A stretch of DNA of 64,000 nucleotides from WHTK01 sp963711035 (GTDB lineage: Bacteria > Chloroflexota > Dehalococcoidia > DSTF01 > WHTK01), in the NCBI GenBank assembly GCA_963711035.1, contig CAVQCN010000003.1, positions 1 through 64,000 on the forward strand, read 5' to 3'. This document shows, in pieces, positions 43,745 through 52,543 of the stretch. The notes beneath the pieces were generated by a model, which saw only the letters and a list, made by a program, of their open reading frames with translations, did no database searches and was not told where the DNA came from. The first letter of the stretch is position 1; the number at the start of each line of letters is the position of its first letter. A program made the translations under genes and the position numbers.

Positions 43745-45826
43745 ATGCCCCGCACTGTAGCTATCGAGAACAACCGCAACATCGGCATCATTGCCCACAT
43801 CGACGCCGGCAAGACGACCGTCACCGAGCGCGTCCTTTTCTACACGGGACGCACCTACAAGATCGGTGAGGTGCACGAGGGCACGGCTGTCATGGACTGG
43901 ATGGCGCAGGAGCGCGAGCGCGGCATCACGATTACCGCCGCCGCGACCTTCGCCACCTGGCAGGGCCACCAGATCAACATCATCGACACGCCCGGCCACG
44001 TCGACTTCACGGTCGAGGTAGAGCGCAGCCTGCGCGTATTGGACGGCGGCGTCGTCGTCTTCGACGCGGTGGCCGGCGTGGAGCCGCAGTCCGAGACGGT
44101 GTGGCGCCAGGCCGACCGCTACTCGGTGCCGCGCATCTGCTTCGTCAACAAGATGGACCGCACCGGCGCCGACTTCTGGCGCACCGTCGACATGATCGTC
44201 GAGCGGCTGGACGCGGTGCCGGTGCCGGTGCAGATCCCCTGGGGTAACGAGGCCGACTTCCAGGGCGTCATTGACCTGGTGGAGGGCAAGGCGGTGTATT
44301 TCAGCGGCGAGCGCACCGACGCGCCGGAAGACCGTCCCATCCCGGCCGACATGCAGGAGGCCTACGAAAAGGCCCGCGAGTCGATGATCGAGAAGGTGGC
44401 TGAATCGGACGAGCAGATGATGATCTCCTACCTCGAAGGCCATGAGATCACTGCTGCGGAGCTGAAGAAGGCGATCCGCCGCGCCACGCTGAGCAGCTCG
44501 ATTACGCCGGTACTGTGTGGCTCTGCCCTGCGCAACAAGGGTGTGCAGAACATGCTCGACGCGGTGATCGACTACCTGCCGTCGCCGATCGACGTGCCGC
44601 CGGTGAAGGGCACGAACCCCAGGACGGGTGCAGAGGAAGAGCGCTCCCCGGACGACGGCGAGCCGTTCTCGGCTCTCGTCTTCAAGATCGTTTCGGACAA
44701 GTATGTTGGCCGCCTAGCCTACCTGCGCGTCTACTCAGGCCGTGCGCCGAGCGGTTCCGCCGCCATGAACACGAGCCGTAACCAGCAGGAGCGCTTCGGC
44801 CGCCTGCTGCGCATGCACGCCAACCAGCAGGAAGAGATCACGGAAGCGCTGGCGGGCGACATCGTCGCGGCGGTCGGCCTCAAGAACACGCTGACGGGCG
44901 ACACGCTGTCCGACGTCAACAAGCCGCTGCTGCTGGAGCCGATCAAGTTCCCGGAGCCCGTCATCTCGGTCGCCATCGAGCCCAAGTCGAAGGCGGACCA
45001 GGACAAGATGGGCGAGGCGCTGGGCAAGCTGGCGGAAGAGGACCCCACCTTCATCATTCGTTTCGAGGAAGAGACCGGCCAGACGTTGATCTCTGGCATG
45101 GGTGAGCTCCATCTCGAGGTCCTCGTCGACCGCATGCTGCGGGAGTTTGGCGTCAATGCCAACGTGGGCCGGCCCCAGGTCGCCTACCGCGAGGCGCTGC
45201 GCAAGCCGGTCAAGGTGGAGGGGCGCTTCGTGCGCCAGAGCGGCGGTCGCGGTCAGTACGGCGTCGTCGAGCTCGAGGTCGAGCCGCAGGAGCGCGGCGC
45301 GGGCTTCGCGTTCGAGAACAAGACGGTCGGCGGCTCGGTGCCGCGCGAGTACGTCGGCCCGACGGAGCAGGGCGTCAAGGACGCACTGGAAAACGGCCCG
45401 GTCGGCGCCTATCCGGTCGTGGACGTCAAGGTTTCGCTGGTGGACGGCTCGTTCCACCCGGTCGACTCGTCGGAAATGGCCTTCCGCATGGCCGCTATCG
45501 AGGGTATGCGCAAGGCGATGGAGCGAGCCGACCCGGTGATGCTGGAGCCGATCATGAAGGTCGAGGTTCGCACGCCGGACCAGTTCTTCGGCGACGTGCT
45601 GGGCGACGTGAACTCGCGCCGCGGCCACGTCGAGAACGTGGAGAGCTTCGGCCAGCTGCAGATCATCAAGGCGCAGATGCCGCTAGCCGAGATGTTCGGC
45701 TACACTACGGAACTGCGCTCGCTGACCCAGGGTCGCGCGACCCACACGATGGAGTTCGATCACTACGCAGAAGTACCGCCGCACGTGGCGGAGAAGGTGG
45801 GCGCCCGCGCACGGGTGCGCCACTAG
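43745..45826 (+). CDS. fusA: Elongation factor G
   Basis: The translocase GTPase of elongation, 693 residues. It has G1 AHIDAGKTT (residues 17-25), G2 RERGITI, G3 DTPGHVDF, G4 NKMDR, and domain IV/V motifs including SGMGELHLEVL and RGHVENVES. No tuf gene follows, unlike the E. coli str operon. Confidence 0.98.
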   Translation: MPRTVAIENNRNIGIIAHIDAGKTTVTERVLFYTGRTYKIGEVHEGTAVMDWMAQERERGITITAAATFATWQGHQINIIDTPGHVDFTVEVERSLRVLDGGVVVFDAVAGVEPQSETVWRQADRYSVPRICFVNKMDRTGADFWRTVDMIVERLDAVPVPVQIPWGNEADFQGVIDLVEGKAVYFSGERTDAPEDRPIPADMQEAYEKARESMIEKVAESDEQMMISYLEGHEITAAELKKAIRRATLSSSITPVLCGSALRNKGVQNMLDAVIDYLPSPIDVPPVKGTNPRTGAEEERSPDDGEPFSALVFKIVSDKYVGRLAYLRVYSGRAPSGSAAMNTSRNQQERFGRLLRMHANQQEEITEALAGDIVAAVGLKNTLTGDTLSDVNKPLLLEPIKFPEPVISVAIEPKSKADQDKMGEALGKLAEEDPTFIIRFEEETGQTLISGMGELHLEVLVDRMLREFGVNANVGRPQVAYREALRKPVKVEGRFVRQSGGRGQYGVVELEVEPQERGAGFAFENKTVGGSVPREYVGPTEQGVKDALENGPVGAYPVVDVKVSLVDGSFHPVDSSEMAFRMAAIEGMRKAMERADPVMLEPIMKVEVRTPDQFFGDVLGDVNSRRGHVENVESFGQLQIIKAQMPLAEMFGYTTELRSLTQGRATHTMEFDHYAEVPPHVAEKVGARARVRH

Positions 45827-45849
45827 GGAACAGGGTAGGAAGCTAGAAC

Positions 45850-46158
45850 ATGCCGCGACAGAAGATTCGCATTCGGTTGAAGGCGTTCGACCACCGCATC
45901 CTCGACCAGTCCGCCGAGCAGATCGTTGAGGCTGCGGAGCGGACCGGCGTGTCTGTCGCGGGGCCGGTGCCGCTGCCGACCGAAATCAAGAAGTTCACCG
46001 TCAACAAGTCGCCGTTCGTCGACAAGGACTCGCGGGAGCAGTTTGAGATTCGCACGCACAAGCGTCTGATCGACATCATCGAGCCGTCTTCCCGCACCGT
46101 AGACACGCTCATGCGCCTGCAGCTGCCGGCCGGCGTGGACATCGAGATCAAGCTGTAG
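45850..46158 (+). CDS. rpsJ: 30S ribosomal protein S10
   Basis: A 102-residue S10, also the NusE antitermination partner. Family sequence PRQKIRIRLKAFDHRILDQS, then HKRLIDIIEPSSRTVDTLMRL, is unmistakable. It opens the S10 section 23 nt after fusA, with GGTAGGAAG before the ATG. Confidence 0.98.
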   Translation: MPRQKIRIRLKAFDHRILDQSAEQIVEAAERTGVSVAGPVPLPTEIKKFTVNKSPFVDKDSREQFEIRTHKRLIDIIEPSSRTVDTLMRLQLPAGVDIEIKL

Positions 46159-46160
46159 TC

Positions 46161-46781
46161 ATGGAAGCGATTTACGGCCGCAAGCTCGGCATGACGCAGG
46201 TCTTCTCGCCCAACGGCACGGCGCATGGCGTCACCGTGGTCGAGGCCGGGCCGTGCATCGTCGTGCAGATCAAGACGAAAGAGAAGGAAGGCTACGACGC
46301 CATCCAGATCGGCTTCGGCGAGCGCAAGCACATCAACGACCCGCTGCGGGGCCACATGAAGCGGCTGGGCCAGTTCCAGTTGCTGCGCGAGGTGCGCGTC
46401 GACGACCCCAGCGTCTACGAGGTCGGCCAGCAGATCGGCGCCGACCTGTTCGAGGACGGCGACGTCATCGACGTCACCGGCACGTCGAAGGGCCGCGGTT
46501 TCGCGGGCGGCGTCAAGCGCTACCACTTCCACGGCGGCCCCAAGACGCACGGCCAGTCAGACCGCCATCGCGCGCCCGGCTCCATCGGCTCCGGCACGAC
46601 GCCGGGCCGCGTCCGTAAGGGCCTGCGCATGGCCGGCCACATGGGCGACGAGCGGGTCACCGTGAAGAATCTGAAGGTGTTCAACGCCAACCCGGAGCGC
46701 AACCTCCTCCTCATCGAAGGGGCCGTGCCGGGCGGCGTCAACGGCATCCTGCGCATCCGCAAGACCGGCAGGAAGGGCTAG
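46161..46781 (+). CDS. rplC: 50S ribosomal protein L3
   Basis: 206 residues. The start GRKLGMTQVFSPNG and the peptidyl-transferase-proximal loop TSKGRGFAGGVKRYHFHGG, then HRAPGSIG, are conserved. It begins 2 nt after rpsJ. Confidence 0.98.
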   Translation: MEAIYGRKLGMTQVFSPNGTAHGVTVVEAGPCIVVQIKTKEKEGYDAIQIGFGERKHINDPLRGHMKRLGQFQLLREVRVDDPSVYEVGQQIGADLFEDGDVIDVTGTSKGRGFAGGVKRYHFHGGPKTHGQSDRHRAPGSIGSGTTPGRVRKGLRMAGHMGDERVTVKNLKVFNANPERNLLLIEGAVPGGVNGILRIRKTGRKG

Positions 46782-46786
46782 CCGCG

Positions 46787-47458
46787 ATGAAGCTGACCGT
46801 TTACGACACGCAGGGCGCGGAGGTCGACAGCATCGAGGCGGACGACCTCGTCTTCGGCGTGGCGCCGCATCACGCGGCTATGCGCCAGGCGTTGCTCGCC
46901 CAGCTAGCCAACCGCCGCGCCGGCAGCGCCAATAGCAAGACACGCGGCGAAGTGCGGGGCTCTACGATCAAGACCCGGCGCCAGAAGGGCCTCGGCGCCT
47001 CGCGCCAGGGCAGTATCCGGGCGCCGCACCACCGCCACGGCGGTATCTCCTTCGGCCCCAAGCCGCGCTCCTTCAAGCAGGACCTGCCCAAGCGCATCCG
47101 CCGCCTGGCGATCCGCTCGTCGATCTCGGCCAAGGTGCTGGACGGCGAGCTGAAGGTCGTACGCGGCCTCGAGCTGGATGCGCCCAAGACGAAGACCATT
47201 GCCGAGGCGCTGGGCCGCCTCGACTTCCGCCGCTCGGCGCTGCTGGTGACCGGCGCGCCGAACCGCACGCTGCTGCTCAGCGCTCGCAACCTGCCCGACA
47301 CGCGCGTGCTGCCGGCCGACTACCTCAACGTGGCCGACCTCCTGTCGCACCGTGGCGTCGTCATGACGGAAGAGGCGGTGCGGCGGGCCGGGGCGCTGTG
47401 GGGCGGCGAGCGCGCGACGAAGCGCATTGCGCCAGTACCGGAGGTGGCACGTGGATAA
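46787..47458 (+). CDS. rplD: 50S ribosomal protein L4
   Basis: 223 residues with the exit-tunnel loop TRRQKGLGASRQGSIRAPHH and the C-terminal domain ending in DLLSHRGVVMTEEAV. It overlaps rplW by 8 nt. In some bacteria L4 regulates the S10 operon; no matching leader is visible before rpsJ. Confidence 0.97.
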   Translation: MKLTVYDTQGAEVDSIEADDLVFGVAPHHAAMRQALLAQLANRRAGSANSKTRGEVRGSTIKTRRQKGLGASRQGSIRAPHHRHGGISFGPKPRSFKQDLPKRIRRLAIRSSISAKVLDGELKVVRGLELDAPKTKTIAEALGRLDFRRSALLVTGAPNRTLLLSARNLPDTRVLPADYLNVADLLSHRGVVMTEEAVRRAGALWGGERATKRIAPVPEVARG

Positions 47459-47756
47459 CGCACTCAACCCGTACTCGGTCATCGTGCGCCCGCTGGTTAC
47501 CGAGAAGAGCACGGCGCTCTCCGTCGCCAACCAGTACGTGTTCGAGGTCGACATGCGGTCCAACAAGCCGCAGATCAAGGACGCGGTCGAGAAGGCGTTC
47601 GAGGTTACGGTGCTCGGCGTCAATGTCATGGTCATGAAGGGCAAGCGGCGTGGCAATCGCCGCATGGGACGTCGCGAGACGTTCAGCAGCGACTGGAAGA
47701 AAGCGGTCGTCACCGTGGCGCCGGAAGACCGTATCGAACTGTTCGAGGGGATTTAG
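47451..47756 (+). CDS. rplW: 50S ribosomal protein L23
   Basis: A 101-residue exit-tunnel rim protein (docking site for SRP and trigger factor). GTG start at 47451 after GGAGG, inside the end of rplD. Conserved PYSVIVRPLVTEKSTAL and FEVDMRSNKPQIKDAVEKAF. Confidence 0.96.
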   Translation: MDNALNPYSVIVRPLVTEKSTALSVANQYVFEVDMRSNKPQIKDAVEKAFEVTVLGVNVMVMKGKRRGNRRMGRRETFSSDWKKAVVTVAPEDRIELFEGI

Positions 47757-47757
47757 C

Positions 47758-48588
47758 ATGCCGGTAAAGCAGTACAAGCCGACTTCGCCGGGTATGCGCG
47801 GCGCCAGCGGCCACACGTTCGACGAGATCACGACGACGAAGCCGGAGCGCTCGCTGCTCGTCTCGAAGAGCAAGAGCGCCGGACGCAACAACCGCGGCAT
47901 CGTCACGGTGCGGCATCGCGGTGGCGGCAGCCGCAAGATGCTGCGCAAAGTCGACTTCAAGCGCGACAAGATCGGCGTGCCGGGTAAGGTCGCGACCATC
48001 GAGTACGACCCGAACCGCACGGCGCGCATCGCGCTGATCCACTACCGCGACGGCGAGAAGCGCTACATCCTGGCGCCGACCGGCCTGCAGGTGGGCAGCA
48101 CGATCGTCGCAGGGCCGACGGCGGAGATTCGCGTCGGCAACGCGCTGCCACTGCGCAACATGCCCTCGGGCACCGTCGTGCACAACATCGAGCTGATCGT
48201 GGGCCGCGGCGGGCAGATCGTCCGCAGCGCCGGCGCCTCGGCTCAGCTGATGGCAAAGGAAGAGAAGTATTGCCTGCTGCGCCTGCCCTCGGGCGAGATG
48301 CGCCGCGTCCCCTCGGACTGCATGGCGACGGTGGGGCAGGTGAGCAACGTCGAGCACTCGCTGGTGAAGCTTGGCAAGGCGGGCCGCAATCGCTGGCTGG
48401 GCCGGCGTCCCCAGGTGCGCGGCTCGGCGATGACCCCGCGCGATCACCCGCACGGCGGTGGCGAGGGCAAGGCGCCCATCGGTCACGCCAGCCCGAAGAC
48501 CCCGTGGGGCAAGCCGGCCCTTGGCCTGCGCACCCGCGGCAAGAAGCAGAGCGACCGGCTCATTGTCCGGCGCCGCTACGAGACTTAG
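47758..48588 (+). CDS. rplB: 50S ribosomal protein L2
   Basis: A 276-residue 23S-binding protein. Starts PVKQYKPTSPGMRGAS. Conserved RHRGGGSRKMLRKVDF and the peptidyl-transferase region MTPRDHPHGGGEGKAPIGH with the essential His. The ATG is 1 nt after rplW. Confidence 0.98.
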   Translation: MPVKQYKPTSPGMRGASGHTFDEITTTKPERSLLVSKSKSAGRNNRGIVTVRHRGGGSRKMLRKVDFKRDKIGVPGKVATIEYDPNRTARIALIHYRDGEKRYILAPTGLQVGSTIVAGPTAEIRVGNALPLRNMPSGTVVHNIELIVGRGGQIVRSAGASAQLMAKEEKYCLLRLPSGEMRRVPSDCMATVGQVSNVEHSLVKLGKAGRNRWLGRRPQVRGSAMTPRDHPHGGGEGKAPIGHASPKTPWGKPALGLRTRGKKQSDRLIVRRRYET

Positions 48589-48598
48589 GAGACGATAG

Positions 48599-48889
48599 GT
48601 GTCGCGCTCTACGAAAAAAGGCCCGTACATCGATGCGAAGCTGCTGAAGCACGTCGAGGCTGCTCAGCGCACGAACTCCCGCACCGTGCTGCGCACCTGG
48701 TCGCGCGCATCGACGATCATGCCCGAGATGCTCGGCATGACGATCGCGGTGCACGACGGCCGGCGCCACGTGCCGGTGTTTATTACCGAGAACATGGTCG
48801 GCCACCGGCTGGGCGAGTTCGCCATGACGCGGACCTTCCGCGGCCACGCGGGCCGCTCGGAGCGGACGACGCAGGTGCGGAGGCGATAG
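48599..48889 (+). CDS. rpsS: 30S ribosomal protein S19
   Basis: 96 residues. GTG start; RSTKKGPYIDAKLLKHVE and HVPVFITENMVGHRLGEFA are diagnostic. It forms the S13-S19 head pair. TAGGAGACGATAG precedes the start. Confidence 0.97.
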   Translation: MSRSTKKGPYIDAKLLKHVEAAQRTNSRTVLRTWSRASTIMPEMLGMTIAVHDGRRHVPVFITENMVGHRLGEFAMTRTFRGHAGRSERTTQVRRR

Positions 48890-49225
48890 GTGGAAGTCCA
48901 GGCGAAGGGCAAGAACGTGCGGATTTCGCCGCGCAAGGTGCGTCTGATATTGCAGCCGCTGCGCGGTCGCAGGATCGACGAGGCTGTGTCGATCCTGCGC
49001 AACGTGAACATGCCCGTGGCGCGTAAAGTCGAAAAGCTGGTGCGCTCGGCCGCAGCCAACGCGGAGAACAACTTCTCGCTGGACGCGGACGACCTGCGCA
49101 TCAAGGCCGCCTACGCGGACGAAGGCACGCGCCTGCACCGCTTCCGCGCCGGTCCTCGGGGCCGCGCCAAGCCGTGGACGCGCCGCTACAGCCACATCAC
49201 GATTGTCGTAGAGGATAGGGGCTAG
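48890..49225 (+). CDS. rplV: 50S ribosomal protein L22
   Basis: A 111-residue exit-tunnel constriction protein (macrolide site neighbour). GTG start directly abuts the rpsS stop. NVRISPRKVRLILQPLRGR and the long hairpin ending FRAGPRGRAKPWTRRYSHI are conserved. Confidence 0.97.
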   Translation: MEVQAKGKNVRISPRKVRLILQPLRGRRIDEAVSILRNVNMPVARKVEKLVRSAAANAENNFSLDADDLRIKAAYADEGTRLHRFRAGPRGRAKPWTRRYSHITIVVEDRG

Positions 49226-49228
49226 GCC

Positions 49229-49939
49229 ATGGGTCACAAAGTCCACCCGATCGGCTTCCGTCTGGGGATTCTGTACCCCTGGCAGAGCAAGTGGTACGCC
49301 GACAAGAACTACACGGAGCTGCTGCACGAGGACCTTGGCATTCGCAAGCGCATCCTCAGCCGGCTCTCCGACGCCGCCGTGTCGCGCGTCGAGTTGGAGC
49401 GCAACGCCAACCAGGTCATCGTCACGATCCACACGGCGAAACCGGGCATTGTCATCGGCCGCGGCGGCCAGAAGGTCGATGAGCTGCGTACCGACCTCGA
49501 AAAGGTTACGGGCCGCCGGATCCGCATCAACATCAGCGAGATACGCCAGCCAGAGCTGGACGCGTATCTCGTCGCGCGCAGCGTCGCCGATCAGCTTGAG
49601 CGCCGCGTGGCCTTCCGCCGCGCCATGAAGCAAGCGGTCTCGCGCACGATGCAGCGCGGCGCCCGCGGCGTGAAGATTCAGGTCGGCGGCCGTCTGGGCG
49701 GCTCCGAGATGTCGCGGCGTGAGACGGAGAAAGAAGGGCGCGTGCCGCTGCACACGCTGCGCGCCGACGTCGACTTCGGTATCGCCGAGGCGCACACGAC
49801 TTTCGGGCGCATCGGCGTCAAGGCGTGGATCTACCGCGGCGACGTGGTGCCTGAGCGACGCCTGCCGCCGGAAGCGGCCGGGTCGGACGGCGGCGCCCCC
49901 GCGCCCGAGCCGGCAACGGCGCCATCGGGGGAGGCGTAA
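49229..49939 (+). CDS. rpsC: 30S ribosomal protein S3
   Basis: A 236-residue mRNA-entry protein. KH domain with GIVIGRGGQKVDELR, then the C-terminal domain with KIQVGGRLGGSEMSR and GVKAWIYRGDVVPERR. A 25-residue Ala/Pro/Glu tail follows, somewhat longer than usual. Confidence 0.98.
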   Translation: MGHKVHPIGFRLGILYPWQSKWYADKNYTELLHEDLGIRKRILSRLSDAAVSRVELERNANQVIVTIHTAKPGIVIGRGGQKVDELRTDLEKVTGRRIRINISEIRQPELDAYLVARSVADQLERRVAFRRAMKQAVSRTMQRGARGVKIQVGGRLGGSEMSRRETEKEGRVPLHTLRADVDFGIAEAHTTFGRIGVKAWIYRGDVVPERRLPPEAAGSDGGAPAPEPATAPSGEA

Positions 49940-49941
49940 GC

Positions 49942-50361
49942 ATGCTTCAGCCGAAGCGAGTCAAGTTCCGCAAGCAGCACCGCGGCCACCGGCGCGGCAT
50001 GGCCAACGCCGGCAACGAAGTGTCGTTCGGCGACATCGGCTTGCAGGCGACCACGGCCGCCTGGGTCGACAGCCGCCAGATCGAGGCCGCCCGACGCGCT
50101 ATCACGCACCACCTGCGCCGCGGCGGCAAGGTGTGGATCCGCATCTTCCCGGACAAGCCGGTCACCAAGAAGCCGGCTGAGGTTCGCATGGGCTCCGGCA
50201 AGGGCCCCCTGGACCGCTGGGTTGCCGTCGTGAAGCCGGGCCGCATGATGTTCGAGATCGCCGGCGTGCGCGAGGACGTTGCCCGCGAGGCGATGCGTCT
50301 GGCGTCGCACAAGCTGCCGGTGCAGACGCGCGTCGTCGAGAAGGTGCGTGAGGCGGTCTGA
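49942..50361 (+). CDS. rplP: 50S ribosomal protein L16
   Basis: 139 residues, with LQPKRVKFRKQHRGHRRG, VSFGDIGLQAT, FPDKPVTKKPAEVRMGSGKG and RMMFEIAGV all in place. It overlaps rpmC by 1 nt (TGATG). Confidence 0.98.
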   Translation: MLQPKRVKFRKQHRGHRRGMANAGNEVSFGDIGLQATTAAWVDSRQIEAARRAITHHLRRGGKVWIRIFPDKPVTKKPAEVRMGSGKGPLDRWVAVVKPGRMMFEIAGVREDVAREAMRLASHKLPVQTRVVEKVREAV

Positions 50362-50591
50362 TGGCGAAGCGAACCAATCGAGACGCGGGCGAGCTGGCGG
50401 CCCTGGACGACGGGCGCCTGGCGCGCGAGCTGGACGAGAGCTACAAGCAACTGTTCACGCTGCGCCTGCAGGTGGCGACTCGCCAGCTGCAGAACGTGAA
50501 GCAGATCGCCCGGGTGAAGCGCAGGATCGCCCGGATCAAGACACTTCAGCGCCAGCGTGAGCTGGTCGCCGCCATGGGAGGTGGCCAGTGA
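50361..50591 (+). CDS. rpmC: 50S ribosomal protein L29
   Basis: A 76-residue two-helix protein near the tunnel exit. ARELDESYKQLFTLRLQVAT, then RVKRRIARIKTLQRQRE, is typical. It overlaps rpsQ by 4 nt. Confidence 0.95.
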   Translation: MAKRTNRDAGELAALDDGRLARELDESYKQLFTLRLQVATRQLQNVKQIARVKRRIARIKTLQRQRELVAAMGGGQ

Positions 50592-51088
50592 ACGAGACGC
50601 GAGGCAGGCGCAAGACCATGATCGGCACGGTGGTCAGCAACAAGATGGACAAGACCGCCGTCGTGGCCGTCGAGCGGCGCCATCGGCATCCGCTGTACCG
50701 CAAGATCATTCGGACGACAAAGCGCTACAAAGCGCACGACCCGAACAACAACGCGGTGCTCGGCGACGTGGTGCGCATCATAGAGTCGCGGCCCATTTCG
50801 AAGGAGAAGCGCTGGCGCATCGCCGAGACGCTGGTGCGCGGCAACGTGGCCGATATCGCGCCGCGTGAGATCGGTATCCCTGAGGAGACGGAACCGGAGC
50901 CCAAGGCGGCGCCGGTCGAGGCTGCTTCCGTTGCCGAGACGGCTGCGGCGGTCGAGGAACCTGCTGTCGAGGCGTCTGCCGCTGAGACGGCTGCGGCGGT
51001 CGAGGAGCCTACCGTCGAGGCATCTGCCACCGAGACAGATGCGGCGGTCGAAGCGCCTACCGCCGAGAACGAGGAGCAGGGCACGTGA
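50588..51088 (+). CDS. rpsQ: 30S ribosomal protein S17 with long acidic repeat tail
   Basis: 166 residues, about twice the usual 80-90. Residues 1-95 are a normal S17 OB fold (MIGTVVSNKMDKTAVVAVER, YKAHDPNN, GDVVRIIESRPISKEKRW). The remaining 70 residues are Ala/Glu/Val/Thr-rich and contain about three diverged 16-17-residue repeats (AETAAAVEEPAVEAS type). The tail is acidic, likely disordered, and ends without Cys or membrane segment. GTG start; overlaps rpmC and rplN. Confidence 0.93.
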   Translation: MNETRGRRKTMIGTVVSNKMDKTAVVAVERRHRHPLYRKIIRTTKRYKAHDPNNNAVLGDVVRIIESRPISKEKRWRIAETLVRGNVADIAPREIGIPEETEPEPKAAPVEAASVAETAAAVEEPAVEASAAETAAAVEEPTVEASATETDAAVEAPTAENEEQGT

Positions 51089-51453
51089 TCCAGAAGTTCT
51101 CCCGACTGCGTGTCGCCGACAACTCCGGCGCCCGCGAGATCATGTGTATCCAGGTGCTGGGTGGCACGCGCCGCCGCTACGCCGGTATCGGTGACGTCAT
51201 CGTCGCAGCGGTGAAGCAGGCGCAGCCTGCCGCCGGAGTGAAGAAGGGCGACGTGGTCAAGGCGGTCGTCGTGCGTACCGCCAAGAGCTACGGACGGCCG
51301 GACGGCTCCTACATCCGCTTCGACGACAACGCGGCGGTGATCCTGTCTGACAAGCAGAACCCCAGGGGCACGCGCATCTTCGGGCCGGTGGCACGAGAGC
51401 TGCGCGAGCGCAACTTCATGAAGATTGTCTCCCTGGCGCCGGAGGTCATCTAA
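51085..51453 (+). CDS. rplN: 50S ribosomal protein L14
   Basis: 122 residues. Begins MIQKFSRLRVADNSGAREIM; conserved VKAVVVRTAKSYGRPDGSYI and GPVARELRERNFMKIVSLAPEV. GTG start overlaps the rpsQ stop. Confidence 0.98.
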   Translation: MIQKFSRLRVADNSGAREIMCIQVLGGTRRRYAGIGDVIVAAVKQAQPAAGVKKGDVVKAVVVRTAKSYGRPDGSYIRFDDNAAVILSDKQNPRGTRIFGPVARELRERNFMKIVSLAPEVI

Positions 51454-51455
51454 GA

Positions 51456-51779
51456 ATGCAGAGCGTGCGTCGCAACGACAACGTGCTCGTCATGACGGGC
51501 AAAGACCGGGGCAAGACCGGCGTGGTCCGCTCCGTGTTGCCCAAGAAGTCACGCATCGTGGTCGAGGGCGTGAACATGATCAAGAAGCACCAGCGGCCGA
51601 CGCAGACGGCCGGCACGGCGATGCCCGGCGGCATCGTCACGCGCGAGGCGTCGATCAGCGCGTCGAACGTCATGGTGATCTGCAAGGAGTGCCGCAAGGC
51701 CACCCGCACCGGCCGCCGCGTGCGTAACGACGGCGTGAAGGTGCGTACCTGCAAGCGCTGTGGAGCCGACATTGACTAA
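51456..51779 (+). CDS. rplX: 50S ribosomal protein L24, zinc-ribbon type
   Basis: 107 residues. KOW motif NDNVLVMTGKDRGKTGVV at the N-terminus, then GVNMIKKHQRPTQTA. The C-terminal half carries four Cys (CKECRK, then CKRCG), the zinc-binding form seen in many bacteria. Confidence 0.97.
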   Translation: MQSVRRNDNVLVMTGKDRGKTGVVRSVLPKKSRIVVEGVNMIKKHQRPTQTAGTAMPGGIVTREASISASNVMVICKECRKATRTGRRVRNDGVKVRTCKRCGADID

Positions 51780-52330
51780 CGCAGTCGCCACCCGAGTCGA
51801 AGATACTCTATCGCGAGCAGGCGTTCGCGACGTTGCAGCGCGAGTTCTCCCATCAGAATCCGATGGAAGTGCCGCGGCTGCAGAAAATCACGCTGAACAT
51901 CGGCCTGGGCGAGGCGCGGGAAAACGCTCGCGCCCTGGAGACGGCCTCGGCCGACCTGGCGACGATCACGGGCCAGAAGCCGGTGATCACGCGCGCCACG
52001 AAGTCGATCGCCAACTTCCGTATCCGCGAAGGTATGCCGGTCGGTGTCATGGTGACGCTGCGCGGCCGGCGCATGTACGAGTTCTTCGACCGTCTGGTCA
52101 ACGCCGCGCTACCTCGCATTCGCGACTTCCGTGGCTGCCCGACGGATGCGTTCGACGGCCGTGGCAACTACAGCCTGGGCGTACGCGAGCAGCTGATCTT
52201 CCCGGAGATCGAGTACGACAAGATCGACCGCATCCGCGGCATGCAGATCAACATCAACACGACGGCCCGCACCGACGAAGAGGGCAAGAGGCTGCTGGAG
52301 CTCCTCGGCATGCCGTTCACCAGGAGCTAA
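51772..52330 (+). CDS. rplE: 50S ribosomal protein L5, apparent frameshift near the start
   Basis: 5S-rRNA-binding protein. Residues from LQREFSHQNPMEVPRLQKI onward are complete to the normal end. The N-terminal ~20 residues KILYREQAFAT lie in that frame but lack a start codon. A TTG at 51772, with GGAG 7 nt upstream and overlapping the rplX stop, opens a frame that reaches them only if one base between 51796 and 51803 is removed. The annotation takes the TTG as start with one correction. An intact shorter start at TTG 51833 would lose the first helix. Confidence 0.85.
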
Positions 52331-52341
52331 GGGAACAAGAG

Positions 52342-52527
52342 ATGGCAAAGACATCAATGATCGTCAAGGCCAAGCGGACGCCCAAGTTCGCGGTGCGAAA
52401 GCGCAATCGCTGTCGCATCTGCGGCCGGCCGCGCGGCTACATTCGCATGTTCGCGCTCTGCCGCATCTGCTTCCGGAAGCTTGCCCTCGAGGGTCAGATT
52501 CCGGGCGTGACGAAGTCGAGCTGGTAG
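52342..52527 (+). CDS. rpsN: 30S ribosomal protein S14, zinc-binding (type Z)
   Basis: A 61-residue C+ form of S14. AKTSMIVKAKRTPKFAVRKR, then CRICGRPRGYIRMFALCRICFRKLAL, has two CxxC knuckles for zinc. Ends PGVTKSSW as in other type Z proteins. The ATG at 52342 has GGGAACAAGAG upstream. Confidence 0.97.
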   Translation: MAKTSMIVKAKRTPKFAVRKRNRCRICGRPRGYIRMFALCRICFRKLALEGQIPGVTKSSW

Positions 52528-52543
52528 GTCAGGAGGCAACATC

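Noticed and set aside
45827..45849. Expected tuf gene between fusA and rpsJ
   Set aside because: The spacer is only 23 nt and contains no remnant; tuf must be elsewhere.
51760..52341. Continuous open frame running from rplX through rplE into rpsN
   Set aside because: The part over rplE is out of frame with L5; only the last 61 codons (rpsN) and the first few codons of rplE are meaningful.
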